64,000 nucleotides of DNA, from positions 1,054,001-1,118,000 of the forward strand of contig NZ_CP011994.1 of the NCBI RefSeq assembly GCF_001632845.1, in the 5' to 3' direction. Both the position numbers and the translations under genes were made by a program. Position 1 is the first letter of the stretch; every line of letters begins with the position of its first letter. The notes under the pieces were generated by a model. The model was not told the DNA's origin. It did no database searches and saw only the letters and a list, made by a program, of their open reading frames with translations. This document shows positions 29,938 through 38,551 of this stretch, piece after piece. This stretch comes from Ectothiorhodospira sp. BSL-9. GTDB lineage: Bacteria; Pseudomonadota; Gammaproteobacteria; Ectothiorhodospirales; Ectothiorhodospiraceae.

Positions 29938-31356
29938 TCAGCTGGTCAGCGTTCTCAGCAGGTTGACGAAGTCCTCATTAATACGGGCATCTGATTCCCG
30001 CAGTTCCTGAACCTTTCGACAGGCATGCAGCACCGTGGTGTGGTCACGCCCCCCAAAGGCCTTGCCAATCTCTGGCAGGCTGTGATTGGTGAGTTCCTTG
30101 GAGAGCGCCATGGCCACCTGTCTGGGGCGGGTGATGGACCGGCTGCGCCGATTGGAATGCAGATCCGACACCCGGATCTTGAAGTATTCGGCCACCGTCT
30201 TCTGGATGTTGTCGATCGTGACCAGCTTGTCCTGCAGGGCGAGCAGGTCGTGGAGGGCCTCCTTGGCGAACTCCAGGGTGATGGCGCTGCCCGTGAAATG
30301 TGCATTGGCCAGCACCCGGCGCAACGCGCCTTCCAACTCACGGATGTTGGAGCGGATCCGTTTGGCCACGAAGAAGGCCACCTCACTGGGCAATTCCACC
30401 CCGGCCTCCTCGGCCTTGCGATTGAGGATGGCCACCCGGGTCTCCAGTTCCGCCGGTTCGATGGCCACGGTCAGACCCCAGCCGAAGCGGGACTTGAGGC
30501 GGTCCTCCAGACCATCCACTTCCTTGGGATACCGATCACAGGTCAGGATCACCTGTTGCTGGCTCTCCAGCAACGCATTGAAGGTGTGGAAGAACTCCTC
30601 CTGCGAGCGCTCCTTGCCCGCGAAGAACTGGATATCGTCGATCAGCAGGGCGTCCACCGAGCGGTAGTAGCGCTTGAACTCGTCAATGGAGTTGTGCTGC
30701 AGGGCCTTGATCATGTCGGCCACGAAACGCTCCGAGTGGAGATACACCACCTTGGCCCCGGGGCGATGGGCCAGAATGGCGTTACCGATGGCGTGCATCA
30801 GGTGGGTCTTGCCCAGACCTGTACTTCCATACAGGAATAACGGATTGTAGGCCATGCCCACATTGCCGGCCACCTGAAGGCTTGCCGCCCGGGCCAGCTG
30901 GTTGGACTTGCCTTCCACGAAATTATCGAAGGTGAAATTGGGGTTCAGGTTGTTGGTGAACTGAGGCGAACTGGCCGCTGGCTGTGGCGCCGCCTCCTGC
31001 TGCGGTTGCCGCATGGCTGTATTGCGGACCCCGCGCGGGCCATGGCCCTGACCGGCGCTACCAGGGGCGTTTGCGGTTCGGGCAGGGGCCTTGGCCGGAG
31101 CAGGGCGCTGGCTGCTGCCCACTTCCAGATGCACCCGCATCGACTGTTCACCGGAGGTGTCGTTCACCACCTGGTCGATGCGTTCGAAAAAGTGATCCTT
31201 CACCCAGTCCAGCACGAATCGATTGGGTGCGAGCAGGCGCAGGACTTCCGGCTCCTCCACCGCATGCAGAGGACGTATCCAGGTGTTGAGCTGTTGTTCG
31301 GAGAGTTCGCCCTCCAGGCGCGTGACGCATTGCTGCCAAAGGGAGCTGCCGACCAA
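29938..31356 (-). CDS. dnaA: Chromosomal replication initiator protein DnaA
   Basis: The 472-residue protein has an N-terminal domain I ([20 protein letters not shown]), a low-complexity Ala/Pro/Gln-rich domain II (about 75-145), an AAA+ domain III (Walker [16 protein letters not shown], Walker B LLIDDIQF) and the domain IV helix-turn-helix ([20 protein letters not shown] with the signature [13 protein letters not shown]). It binds DnaA boxes and opens oriC. Its own upstream region has a DnaA box over a promoter-like sequence, which suggests autoregulation. Confidence 0.98.
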   Translation of the reverse strand: MVGSSLWQQCVTRLEGELSEQQLNTWIRPLHAVEEPEVLRLLAPNRFVLDWVKDHFFERIDQVVNDTSGEQSMRVHLEVGSSQRPAPAKAPARTANAPGSAGQGHGPRGVRNTAMRQPQQEAAPQPAASSPQFTNNLNPNFTFDNFVEGKSNQLARAASLQVAGNVGMAYNPLFLYGSTGLGKTHLMHAIGNAILAHRPGAKVVYLHSERFVADMIKALQHNSIDEFKRYYRSVDALLIDDIQFFAGKERSQEEFFHTFNALLESQQQVILTCDRYPKEVDGLEDRLKSRFGWGLTVAIEPAELETRVAILNRKAEEAGVELPSEVAFFVAKRIRSNIRELEGALRRVLANAHFTGSAITLEFAKEALHDLLALQDKLVTIDNIQKTVAEYFKIRVSDLHSNRRSRSITRPRQVAMALSKELTNHSLPEIGKAFGGRDHTTVLHACRKVQELRESDARINEDFVNLLRTLTS

Positions 31357-31393
31357 GGGTAATTCTCCAGGGCTGGTGGTGGATAAACGCGCC

Positions 31394-31423
31394 AGTCTAC
31401 TCTGGGCGCGGAAGAGTTATCCA
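31394..31423 (-). promoter_or_regulatory. Candidate dnaA promoter overlapping a DnaA box
   Basis: On the minus strand TGGATA (31423-31418) and TAGACT (31399-31394) are 18 nt apart and resemble -35 and -10 elements. The -35 lies inside the DnaA box, so DnaA would repress its own gene. The -35 match is weak. Confidence 0.35.
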
Positions 31424-31425
31424 CA
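31417..31425 (+). promoter_or_regulatory. Perfect DnaA box upstream of dnaA
   Basis: TTATCCACA matches the consensus exactly, about 60 bp upstream of the dnaA start. Confidence 0.85.
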
Positions 31426-31465
31426 CCTTTTTCCACATCCTGATCACCCTTCATGGGCCACGACA

Positions 31466-31494
31466 TTGACACCCACGGGAATCGCGGGTACTTT
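31466..31494 (+). promoter_or_regulatory. Candidate rpmH promoter
   Basis: A perfect -35 TTGACA (31466-31471) is followed after 17 nt by TACTTT (31489-31494), a partial -10 match, about 60 nt before the rpmH start. Confidence 0.45.
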
Positions 31495-31556
31495 TACGCG
31501 CCTTGGATGGGGTGTTCCGTCCACTCACTCATTAGAATCTATCCTGGTCCGCCATC

Positions 31557-31691
31557 ATGAAAAGAACATTCCAGCCCAGTAACCTGCATCGCAAGCGCAC
31601 CCATGGTTTCCGTGCCCGCATGGCCACCCGTGGCGGCCGCAAAGTGCTGGCTGCGCGCCGCGCCAAGGGCCGCGCCCGTCTCTGCCCCTGA
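31557..31691 (+). CDS. rpmH: 50S ribosomal protein L34
   Basis: The 44-residue highly basic protein begins [20 protein letters not shown] and contains [20 protein letters not shown], the L34 signature. It is first in the rpmH-rnpA-yidD-yidC-mnmE run, divergent from dnaA. Confidence 0.98.
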   Translation: MKRTFQPSNLHRKRTHGFRARMATRGGRKVLAARRAKGRARLCP

Positions 31692-31695
31692 TCGA

Positions 31696-32094
31696 TTGGC
31701 CCGACCAGCCGGCAGGCCCGCAGACAGGGGTTTCCCCCGCGCCGCCAGGCTGACGTGCGCCAGCGATTACCAACAGGTTTTCGCGGGCGCACGCCGGGTT
31801 TCAGAAGCACCCTTTACCGGACTCTGGCGTCATCACCCCAGCGACGCGCCGCAAACCGCGCGACTGGGGATGGCAGTGGCGAAGCGCAACGTGCGGCTCG
31901 CCACACAGCGCAACCGGGTCAAACGCCTGATCCGGGAATCGTTTCGACATCATCGGGATTCACTCGGGGCCATCGATATCGTGGTCCTATGCAAACCCCG
32001 GGCCGAACGCTACAGCAACGAGCAGTTGCGTGAAGCCCTGGACCGACTCTGGCAACGGATGAGTATCCAATGCGAAAGATCCTCGTCTTCCTGA
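31696..32094 (+). CDS. rnpA: Ribonuclease P protein component
   Basis: The protein has 132 residues if started at TTG 31696, 4 nt after rpmH. It is the basic protein subunit that assists the RNase P RNA in maturing tRNA 5' ends. The signature [20 protein letters not shown] is intact, as is the N-terminal [20 protein letters not shown]. The frame is open from 31603 inside rpmH, so a start within rpmH is possible; no ATG lies at the homology boundary. The 3' end overlaps yidD by 25 nt. Confidence 0.92.
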   Translation: MARPAGRPADRGFPRAARLTCASDYQQVFAGARRVSEAPFTGLWRHHPSDAPQTARLGMAVAKRNVRLATQRNRVKRLIRESFRHHRDSLGAIDIVVLCKPRAERYSNEQLREALDRLWQRMSIQCERSSSS

Positions 32095-32321
32095 TCCAGG
32101 TCTACCGATACACGCTCAGTCCGTTCGTCGGGCAACACTGCCGTTTTCTGCCCACCTGTTCCTGCTACGGGATTGAAGCCATCGAACGCCATGGTGCCCT
32201 GTATGGCTCCTGGCTGACGATCAAGCGGCTTGCCCGCTGCCATCCCTGGTGCGAGGGCGGGTATGACCCCGTTCCGGACCCCGCTCACGGCCATCATCGA
32301 CCCCCGCGAAATCATGGATAA
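32070..32321 (+). CDS. yidD: Membrane protein insertion efficiency factor YidD
   Basis: The 83-residue protein has an amphipathic N-terminus and three conserved cysteines ([31 protein letters not shown]), as in the YidD family. It helps insertion of membrane proteins together with YidC. It overlaps rnpA by 25 nt and yidC by 8 nt, so the genes are translationally coupled. Confidence 0.95.
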   Translation: MRKILVFLIQVYRYTLSPFVGQHCRFLPTCSCYGIEAIERHGALYGSWLTIKRLARCHPWCEGGYDPVPDPAHGHHRPPRNHG

Positions 32322-34278
32322 CCTCCGTCCAATACTCTATCTCACCCTCGTCTTCCTGCTATTCCTCATCTGGCAGGCCTGGCGTGTGGACTACGGTCCC
32401 CAGCCCGAGTTCTCTCCCGACCGTTCCGATGCCGCGCATCAGGAGGCTGGCGAGCGCCGTGATGACATGCCGGATGCCCCCGACTCGGAGGCCAGGGACG
32501 CCCCCCTGGAGGCCGATGCCATCAGTGGCATTGAGCGTCAACAGATCCGCGTGGTCACCGACACGCTGGACCTGCTGATCGATACCCGTGGCGGTGATCT
32601 GGTGCGTGCGGATCTGCCCAGTTATCCGGTGAGCCTTCGGGAGCCCGACAACCCGGTGAGGCTGCTGGATGAGCGCACCCGTGACTACGTGGCCCAATCC
32701 GGTCTGATCCATGACCGTGTGCCCAATGTGGAACACGCCGGCCGCGCCCCTTCCCACCACGCCATCTTCCGCGCCGAACAGACCGAGTTCCGCATGGAGG
32801 ACGGGCAGGACGAACTCCGTGTGCCGCTCACCTGGGAAAGCGAAGACGGAATCCGCGTCACCAAGACCTACACCTTCCGCCGCGGCGACTTCCTGGTGGA
32901 CGTCAGCCACCAGGTGGAGAACACCAGTGACCAGCCCTGGACCGGTCGGCAGTACCGTCAGTTGCGCCACGGGCCCACACCCGATCGTGACTCCTGGTTC
33001 CTGTACACCTTTACCGGCGCTGCCTACTACGATGGCCGCTATGAAAAGGAACGCTTCGAGGACCTGGCCGAGGACGTTCGCGAACGCAATATCACCGAAG
33101 GCTGGATCGCCGTCATCCAGCACTACTTCCTGAGCACCTGGGTACCCTTCGACGACGAGGTCAACCTGCTCTACACCCGCGAGGTGACCTCCGGAGGTCA
33201 GCCCCAGTACATCATCGGCCTGCGTTCCGAACCGGTGACCATCGAACCGGGCGGGCAGGGTGAACTCAATTCGCGGATCTGGATCGGCCCCAAGGCTCAG
33301 CAGCCCTTGTCTGAAATCCGGGATGGCCTGGAACTGACCGTGGACTACGGCATCTTCACGGTGCTCTCCGCGCCCCTGTTCTGGCTGCTGCGGGTCATCC
33401 ATGACTTCGTGGGCAACTGGGGCTGGGCCATCATCATCCTGACCCTGCTCATCAAGCTGGTCTTCTACAAGCTCTCGGCCACCAGCTATCGTTCCATGGC
33501 CAAGATGCGTGCAGTGCAGCCCAAGATGATGGCGCTCAAGGAGCGCTTCGGGGATGACAAGCAGCGCATGAACCAGGCGCTGATGGAGCTGTACAAGAAG
33601 GAGAAGATCAATCCCCTGGGGGGCTGTCTGCCCATCCTGGTGCAGATCCCGGTCTTCATTGCCCTCTACTGGGTGCTGCTGGAGAGTGTCGAGCTGCGGC
33701 AGGCCCCGTGGATCCTGTGGATTCAGGATCTGTCGGTACGCGATCCCTACTTCGTGCTGCCCCTGCTCATGGGCGCCAGCATGATCGCCCAGTACAAGCT
33801 GAACCCGGCGCCCATGGACCCGGTACAACAGAAGATCATGATGGCCCTGCCCATCATCTTCACCGTGTTCTTCGCCTTCTTCCCGGCGGGTCTGGTGCTG
33901 TACTGGTTGTCCAACAACCTGCTGTCCATCGCTCAGCAGTATTACATCACCCGTAACATCGAGGCGGCCATGGTCAAGCCCGGTGGCAGCCCACCCAAGG
34001 GCTCCCGCAGCAAGCAGGGTGATGATGACAGCGCGGATGACGCTGGCACTGATAGCGCTGAAGCCAGCGACACCAGCCCGGGCCAGGCGGACAGTGAAGC
34101 CGCCACCGAGACCCGTGCCGAGTCGCCGGCGGAGCCTGCGGCAAAGGCCGACGATAAAACCGACGAAGCACCGTCGCAGCCACCCAAGGCCCAAGCCGCA
34201 AAACCCGCCCAGAACAAGGGCGGTGCAGGCAAGGGTTCGCGCCGGAAGCGCCCGCGGGGTGGTAAATCGCGTAAGTAA
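32314..34278 (+). CDS. yidC: Membrane protein insertase YidC with a long charged C-terminal tail
   Basis: The 654-residue protein has an N-terminal membrane helix ([20 protein letters not shown]), a large periplasmic beta domain (about 60-340) and the five-helix insertase core ending in the family stretch [10 protein letters not shown]. coli YidC ends shortly after this core. Here about 102 more residues follow (33970-34275), first Asp/Glu/Ala/Ser-rich and then strongly basic ([16 protein letters not shown]). Start ATG 32314 begins at the membrane helix; the longer upstream frame overlaps yidD. It works alone and with SecYEG. Confidence 0.96.
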   Translation: MDNLRPILYLTLVFLLFLIWQAWRVDYGPQPEFSPDRSDAAHQEAGERRDDMPDAPDSEARDAPLEADAISGIERQQIRVVTDTLDLLIDTRGGDLVRADLPSYPVSLREPDNPVRLLDERTRDYVAQSGLIHDRVPNVEHAGRAPSHHAIFRAEQTEFRMEDGQDELRVPLTWESEDGIRVTKTYTFRRGDFLVDVSHQVENTSDQPWTGRQYRQLRHGPTPDRDSWFLYTFTGAAYYDGRYEKERFEDLAEDVRERNITEGWIAVIQHYFLSTWVPFDDEVNLLYTREVTSGGQPQYIIGLRSEPVTIEPGGQGELNSRIWIGPKAQQPLSEIRDGLELTVDYGIFTVLSAPLFWLLRVIHDFVGNWGWAIIILTLLIKLVFYKLSATSYRSMAKMRAVQPKMMALKERFGDDKQRMNQALMELYKKEKINPLGGCLPILVQIPVFIALYWVLLESVELRQAPWILWIQDLSVRDPYFVLPLLMGASMIAQYKLNPAPMDPVQQKIMMALPIIFTVFFAFFPAGLVLYWLSNNLLSIAQQYYITRNIEAAMVKPGGSPPKGSRSKQGDDDSADDAGTDSAEASDTSPGQADSEAATETRAESPAEPAAKADDKTDEAPSQPPKAQAAKPAQNKGGAGKGSRRKRPRGGKSRK

Positions 34279-34284
34279 TCCACG

Positions 34285-35628
34285 GTGATCGGGGCCGACG
34301 CCGATACCATTGCCGCCATCGCCACCCCACCGGGGCGCGGTGGCGTGGGTATCGTGCGCGTCTCCGGACCCCTGGCGCGCACCGTGGCCCAGGGGTGCCT
34401 GGGGCGGGTGCCGGCCCCGCGCCGGGCCCTGCTGGCGGACTTTCAGGATGCCTCGGGGCAGGCCATCGACACCGGCCTGGCCCTGTTCTTTGCCGGGCCC
34501 CATTCCTACACCGGCGAGGATGTTCTGGAGCTGCAGGGCCATGGGGGTCCCGTCATCATGGACCTGATCCTGGCCGCCTGTGTCGACCGGGGTTGCCGGC
34601 TGGCCCGGCCAGGTGAGTTCACCGAGCGCGCCTTTCTCAATGACCGCCTGGACCTGACCCAGGCCGAAGCCGTTGCCGACCTGATCGACGCCGGCTCAGC
34701 CGCTGCGGCCCGCAGTGCCCGCCGTTCACTGGAAGGCGGGTTTTCCCGCTGCGTGGACGAATTGCTTACCGCGTTGACCGAGTTGCGGGTCTACGTGGAG
34801 GCGGCCATGGATTTCCCCGACGAGGAACTGGATCTGCTGGAGGACGCGGGCATCCGCCAGCGCCTGGACGCCCTGAGCACCCGCCTGGACACGCTCATGG
34901 ACAGCGCCCGCCAGGGCAATCTGTTGCGCGAAGGCGTCCATCTGGTGATTGCCGGACGCCCCAACGCTGGCAAGTCCAGCCTCCTCAATCGCCTGGTGGA
35001 CCGGGAAGCCGCCATTGTCACCGCCATCCCCGGCACCACCCGCGACGTACTCAAGGAGCATGTCAGCCTGGACGGGCTACCCCTGCACCTGGTGGATACC
35101 GCCGGACTGCGCGAGTCCGATGATCCGGTGGAACAGGAAGGCATCCGCCGGGCCTGGGCCGAGATCGAGAAGGCCTATCTGGTGCTGCTGGTGGTGGATG
35201 CCACCCTGGGCGAGGGGGAGGCCGAGGCAGACATCCGCCAACGCCTGCCCGAGCACCTCAGGGTGATCACAGTCCATAACAAGCTGGATTGCCTCGACCA
35301 GGTCCCGGTGGACTGTAGCGATAGCCTCTACCTCTCCGCACGCACCGGCGAGGGCATCAGCACCCTGCGGGAACTGCTCAAGCAGCATTTGCATTACGAT
35401 GGCGACCCGGAGGGCCTGTTCACCGCCCGCCGCCGCCACCTGGATGCCCTGGACCGCACCCGCCAGCATATCCATGAAGCCCGCCAGCATTTCCACACCA
35501 CCCAGGCCCCGGAGCTCATGGCCGAAGAACTGCGCCTGGCCCAGGACACGCTGGGGGAAATCACCGGCAAGGTGACCTCCGATGACCTGCTGGGGCAGAT
35601 CTTTTCCTCATTTTGCATCGGTAAATAG
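34285..35628 (+). CDS. mnmE: tRNA uridine-5-carboxymethylaminomethyl modification GTPase
   Basis: The 447-residue protein (also called TrmE) forms a complex with MnmG to modify wobble U34. It has an N-terminal formyl-THF-binding domain (TIAAIATPPGRGGVGIVRVS), a helical domain, an inserted G domain (Walker A GRPNAGKSSLLN, G3 DTAGL, G4 NKLD) and the C-terminal FCIGK with the catalytic cysteine. Start is GTG 34285, 6 nt after yidC. Confidence 0.97.
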   Translation: MIGADADTIAAIATPPGRGGVGIVRVSGPLARTVAQGCLGRVPAPRRALLADFQDASGQAIDTGLALFFAGPHSYTGEDVLELQGHGGPVIMDLILAACVDRGCRLARPGEFTERAFLNDRLDLTQAEAVADLIDAGSAAAARSARRSLEGGFSRCVDELLTALTELRVYVEAAMDFPDEELDLLEDAGIRQRLDALSTRLDTLMDSARQGNLLREGVHLVIAGRPNAGKSSLLNRLVDREAAIVTAIPGTTRDVLKEHVSLDGLPLHLVDTAGLRESDDPVEQEGIRRAWAEIEKAYLVLLVVDATLGEGEAEADIRQRLPEHLRVITVHNKLDCLDQVPVDCSDSLYLSARTGEGISTLRELLKQHLHYDGDPEGLFTARRRHLDALDRTRQHIHEARQHFHTTQAPELMAEELRLAQDTLGEITGKVTSDDLLGQIFSSFCIGK

Positions 35629-35664
35629 GGGGCCACCCTGATCCTGCCCGGACCGGCCCAACCC

Positions 35665-38142
35665 GTGGACTCGGCGCTGCCGCCGCTGCTCAAGGCCCTG
35701 GAGGAAGTCGGCACTGCCGTCCTTCAGGCCCCGCCGGGGGCCGGCAAGACCACACGCGTGCCCCTGGCTCTGCTGCACGTGCCCTGGTGTCGGGGCCGCA
35801 TCCTCATGCTCCAGCCGCGCCGGCTCGCTGCCCGGGGCGCTGCCGTCTTCATGGCCTCGCAACTGGGTGAGCCGGTGGGGCAGACCGTGGGTTACCAGAC
35901 CCGCCTGGAACGCAAGCTGGGGCCCGATACCCGGATACAGGTGATCACCGAGGGGATTCTTACAAGGCGTCTGCAGCAGGATCCTGGCCTGGAGGGCGTG
36001 GACCTGGTGATCTTCGATGAATTCCACGAACGCAGCCTGATCTGCGATCTGGGATTGGCCCTGTGCCTGCAGGCCCGGGAACTGCTGCGCGAGGATCTGC
36101 ATCTGCTGGTGATGTCGGCCACCCTGGACGCCGAACCCGTGGCCCGGATCATGGGGGATGCCCCCGTGATCACCAGCGAAGGGCGCCACTATCCGGTGGA
36201 TATCCATCACCTTCCGCCCAGCCGCTCACCCCGCCCGGACATGGAGCCCTTGATGGTGAACACCCTGCACCGGGTGCTTGGGGAGGAAACGGGCAGCGTG
36301 CTGGCCTTTCTGCCGGGTCAGCGGGAGATCCAGCGGGTGGCCCAGGGGCTTGAGGCCCGGGATCTGCCAGCAGGGGTCAGGGTGCTGCCCCTGTATGGTC
36401 GACTCCCGGTAGAAGCTCAGCAGCAGGCCGTCGCCCCGGCTTCGCCCGGGGAACGCAAGGTGGTCCTCACCACCGATGTGGCCGAGACCAGCCTGACCAT
36501 CGAGGGCGTTCGGGTGGTGGTGGACAGCGGACTGGCCAGAAAACCCCGTTTTGACCCCGTCTCCGGCATGACCCGCCTGGAGACCCAGCGCATCAGCCGT
36601 GCCTCGGCCACCCAGCGCACCGGCAGGGCAGGGCGCCTGGAACCCGGGGTCAGCCTGAGGCTCTGGACCCAAGGTGAAGAACAGGCCATGCCGGCCCAAC
36701 GTATCCCCGAGATCCTCGAGGCAGACCTGGCGCCCCTGGCCCTGGAACTGGCCTGCTGGGGCGCGGATCCCCAGGAACTGGCCTGGCTGGACGCACCCCC
36801 CCTCGGGGCGCTGGCCCAGGCCCGTTCCCTGTTGCAGGCACTGGGCGCCCTGGATACATCCCATCGACCCACGGACCACGGCCGCCGCATGGCCACCCTG
36901 GGCGTGCATCCCCGCCTGGCCCATCTGCTGTTGTCCGGCCAACGCCTGGGCCAGCAGACCATCGCCTGCCAGTTGGCCGCGCTGCTGGAAGAGCCCGACC
37001 TGCTCATGGGGCTGGATGGCCCGGCCCAGGTGGATATCCATCTGCGTCTGGAGGCCCTGGAAGGCCGTGAGATCCCCGGGCACCGGGTCAACAAGGGCGT
37101 GCGCCACCGGGTGCGCGAACAGGCCCGGCGCCTGGCCCAGCGTCTGGCACGTACACAGGGCAAGCCGGGGTCCGATACCCAATCCCGAGAACCCGTGGGA
37201 CTGCTGCTGGCCATGGCCTACCCGGACCGCATCGGACTGCGCCGGGAGGGTGCCCAGGCCCGCTACCGCCTGAGCGGCGGCCGGGGTGCCGCCCTGCCGG
37301 CCCAGGAATCCCTGGGTGGGCAGGAGTGGATCGTGGTCCCCAGCCTGGATGCCGGACAGCGGGAGGCCCGTGTCTTCCTGGCAGCCCGGCTGGCCCGGGA
37401 GGATCTGGAGGACCACCTGGCGGATCGCTTCACCCTCTGTGAACAGATCACCTGGGATGCGAGGGCCGGCGCGGTCCTGGCACAACGGGAGCGGATGCTG
37501 GGCAGCCTGCCGGTGAGCATCACGACGGTGGACCAACCCGATCCGGATGCCATTCGCGCTGCATTGCTGCAGGGGATTCGCCAGGCGGGTCTGGACAGCC
37601 TGCCCTGGACGCCCCAGGCGGAATCCCTGTGTCAACGTGTGGGCTTCCTGCATCGCACCCTGGGCGATCCCTGGCCGGATCTTTCCCGGGAGGCACTGCT
37701 TGAGGACTTGGAAGGCTGGCTGGGCCCGTGGCTGACCGGCATGAGTCGCTTGTCGCACCTGGCCCGTCTGGATCTGCATGCCATCCTCATGGCCCGCCTG
37801 GACTGGCCATTGCCCCGAGACCTGGACCAACTGGCCCCCACCCACTGGCCACTCCCGGGTGGGGCACGTGTCCGGCTGGATTATGGCCAGGGGGAGGTGC
37901 CGGTGCTGGCGGCGCGCCTGCAGCTCCTGTTCGGCCTCACCCAAACCCCGCGCCTGGCACAGGGACGGGTGCCGGTGATGATCCATGTACTGTCACCCGC
38001 GCAGCGCCCGGTACAGATCACTCAGGATCTGGCCGGATTCTGGGAACGCACCTATCCCGAGGTGAAGAAGGATCTCAAAGGACGCTATCCCAAACATGCC
38101 TGGCCTGAGGACCCCCTCACGGCACCGCCCCGACGGCGCTGA
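35665..38142 (+). CDS. hrpB: ATP-dependent helicase HrpB
   Basis: This is an 825-residue DEAH-type RNA helicase. Walker A is APPGAGKTTRVPLALL, the Walker B variant DEFH lies in VIFDEFHERSLICDLGLAL, and SATLD and the C-terminal motif TQRTGRAGRLEPG are present. The length and the C-terminal HrpB domain match the family. It starts at GTG 35665, 36 nt after mnmE. The cellular role of HrpB is poorly defined; it should not be confused with the T3SS regulator of the same name. Confidence 0.93.
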   Translation: MDSALPPLLKALEEVGTAVLQAPPGAGKTTRVPLALLHVPWCRGRILMLQPRRLAARGAAVFMASQLGEPVGQTVGYQTRLERKLGPDTRIQVITEGILTRRLQQDPGLEGVDLVIFDEFHERSLICDLGLALCLQARELLREDLHLLVMSATLDAEPVARIMGDAPVITSEGRHYPVDIHHLPPSRSPRPDMEPLMVNTLHRVLGEETGSVLAFLPGQREIQRVAQGLEARDLPAGVRVLPLYGRLPVEAQQQAVAPASPGERKVVLTTDVAETSLTIEGVRVVVDSGLARKPRFDPVSGMTRLETQRISRASATQRTGRAGRLEPGVSLRLWTQGEEQAMPAQRIPEILEADLAPLALELACWGADPQELAWLDAPPLGALAQARSLLQALGALDTSHRPTDHGRRMATLGVHPRLAHLLLSGQRLGQQTIACQLAALLEEPDLLMGLDGPAQVDIHLRLEALEGREIPGHRVNKGVRHRVREQARRLAQRLARTQGKPGSDTQSREPVGLLLAMAYPDRIGLRREGAQARYRLSGGRGAALPAQESLGGQEWIVVPSLDAGQREARVFLAARLAREDLEDHLADRFTLCEQITWDARAGAVLAQRERMLGSLPVSITTVDQPDPDAIRAALLQGIRQAGLDSLPWTPQAESLCQRVGFLHRTLGDPWPDLSREALLEDLEGWLGPWLTGMSRLSHLARLDLHAILMARLDWPLPRDLDQLAPTHWPLPGGARVRLDYGQGEVPVLAARLQLLFGLTQTPRLAQGRVPVMIHVLSPAQRPVQITQDLAGFWERTYPEVKKDLKGRYPKHAWPEDPLTAPPRRR

Positions 38143-38156
38143 ACCCGCGCATCCCA

Positions 38157-38191
38157 CTATCCACAAAACCTGTGGATAACTATGTGGGTAA
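38157..38191. promoter_or_regulatory. Cluster of three DnaA-box matches
   Basis: CTATCCACA (38157-38165, one mismatch), TGTGGATAA (38171-38179, perfect, minus strand) and TGTGGGTAA (38183-38191, one mismatch) lie within 35 bp. Confidence 0.65.
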
Positions 38192-38241
38192 AATGTCGGG
38201 AACTCTCGCAATCGCCCGTGTGGCCGCCTCCCTTGGCCAGA

Positions 38242-38260
38242 TTGGTCAAAATTTGATCAA
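38242..38260. promoter_or_regulatory. Palindromic operator candidate 1 upstream of T6SS
   Basis: TTGGTCAAAATTTGATCAA is a 19-bp dyad with one mismatched pair. Its half-site resembles that of the second palindrome 54 bp downstream. Confidence 0.5.
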
Positions 38261-38313
38261 TTCCCATAAGTAACTGTTTTTCTGATTTTTTAATCAGTCC
38301 ATGGCCATCTGGT

Positions 38314-38330
38314 TTGTCAAGTCTTGACAA
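38314..38330. promoter_or_regulatory. Palindromic operator candidate 2 upstream of T6SS
   Basis: TTGTCAAGTCTTGACAA is a perfect 7-3-7 dyad. It contains TTGACA but no -10 is placed for it, which favours a regulator site over a core promoter. Confidence 0.5.
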
Positions 38331-38440
38331 GCGGATACGCTCAAGTGAAGCCCGAATTGCTAGTGCATACGCCTGGGGAAATCCCGAGCCTCACACCTGG
38401 GCTAATCGTCTCGACACCCTCTCAAGCCCCTGGCGAGGTG

Positions 38441-38475
38441 TTGACTTTCCTTGTGGCATATGGAGTAATTCTTGC
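38441..38475 (+). promoter_or_regulatory. Overlapping sigma-70 and sigma-54 promoter candidates for the T6SS operon
   Basis: TTGACT (38441-38446) and AGTAAT (38464-38469) with a 17-nt spacer fit sigma-70 (5/6 and 4/6). Independently, GG (38462-38463) and GC (38474-38475) are 10 nt apart with TTGC at the -12 position, as in sigma-54 promoters. The -24 element lacks the usual CAC. Only one is likely real. Confidence 0.4.
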
Positions 38476-38551
38476 CGTTGCATCGCCCCATAGGGGCATG
38501 CCAGGGATTGCTTGAACACAAGGGCTTGAAGCCCAGCCAAGGAGTGGCCAC

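Larger units (their letters stand above)
31357..31556. other. rpmH-dnaA divergent intergenic region with DnaA boxes
   Basis: These 200 bp lie between the dnaA and rpmH starts. They hold one perfect DnaA box (31417-31425), one-mismatch boxes at 31378-31386 (GGTGGATAA) and 31429-31437 (TTTTCCACA), and a CGCGCC/GGCGCG hairpin at 31388-31410. Candidate promoters face both ways. In Pseudomonas the rpmH-dnaA gap is an origin, so this is the main alternative oriC candidate. Confidence 0.6.
38143..38551. other. Regulatory intergenic region upstream of the T6SS operon
   Basis: This 409-bp gap separates hrpB from tssJ and is markedly richer in A and T than its surroundings. It contains clustered DnaA-box matches (38157-38191), two palindromes with similar half-sites (38242-38260, 38314-38330), a small CTGATT-TTTT-AATCAG hairpin (38282-38297) and overlapping sigma-70- and sigma-54-like promoter matches (38441-38475). 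No gene is credible here. Confidence 0.7.
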
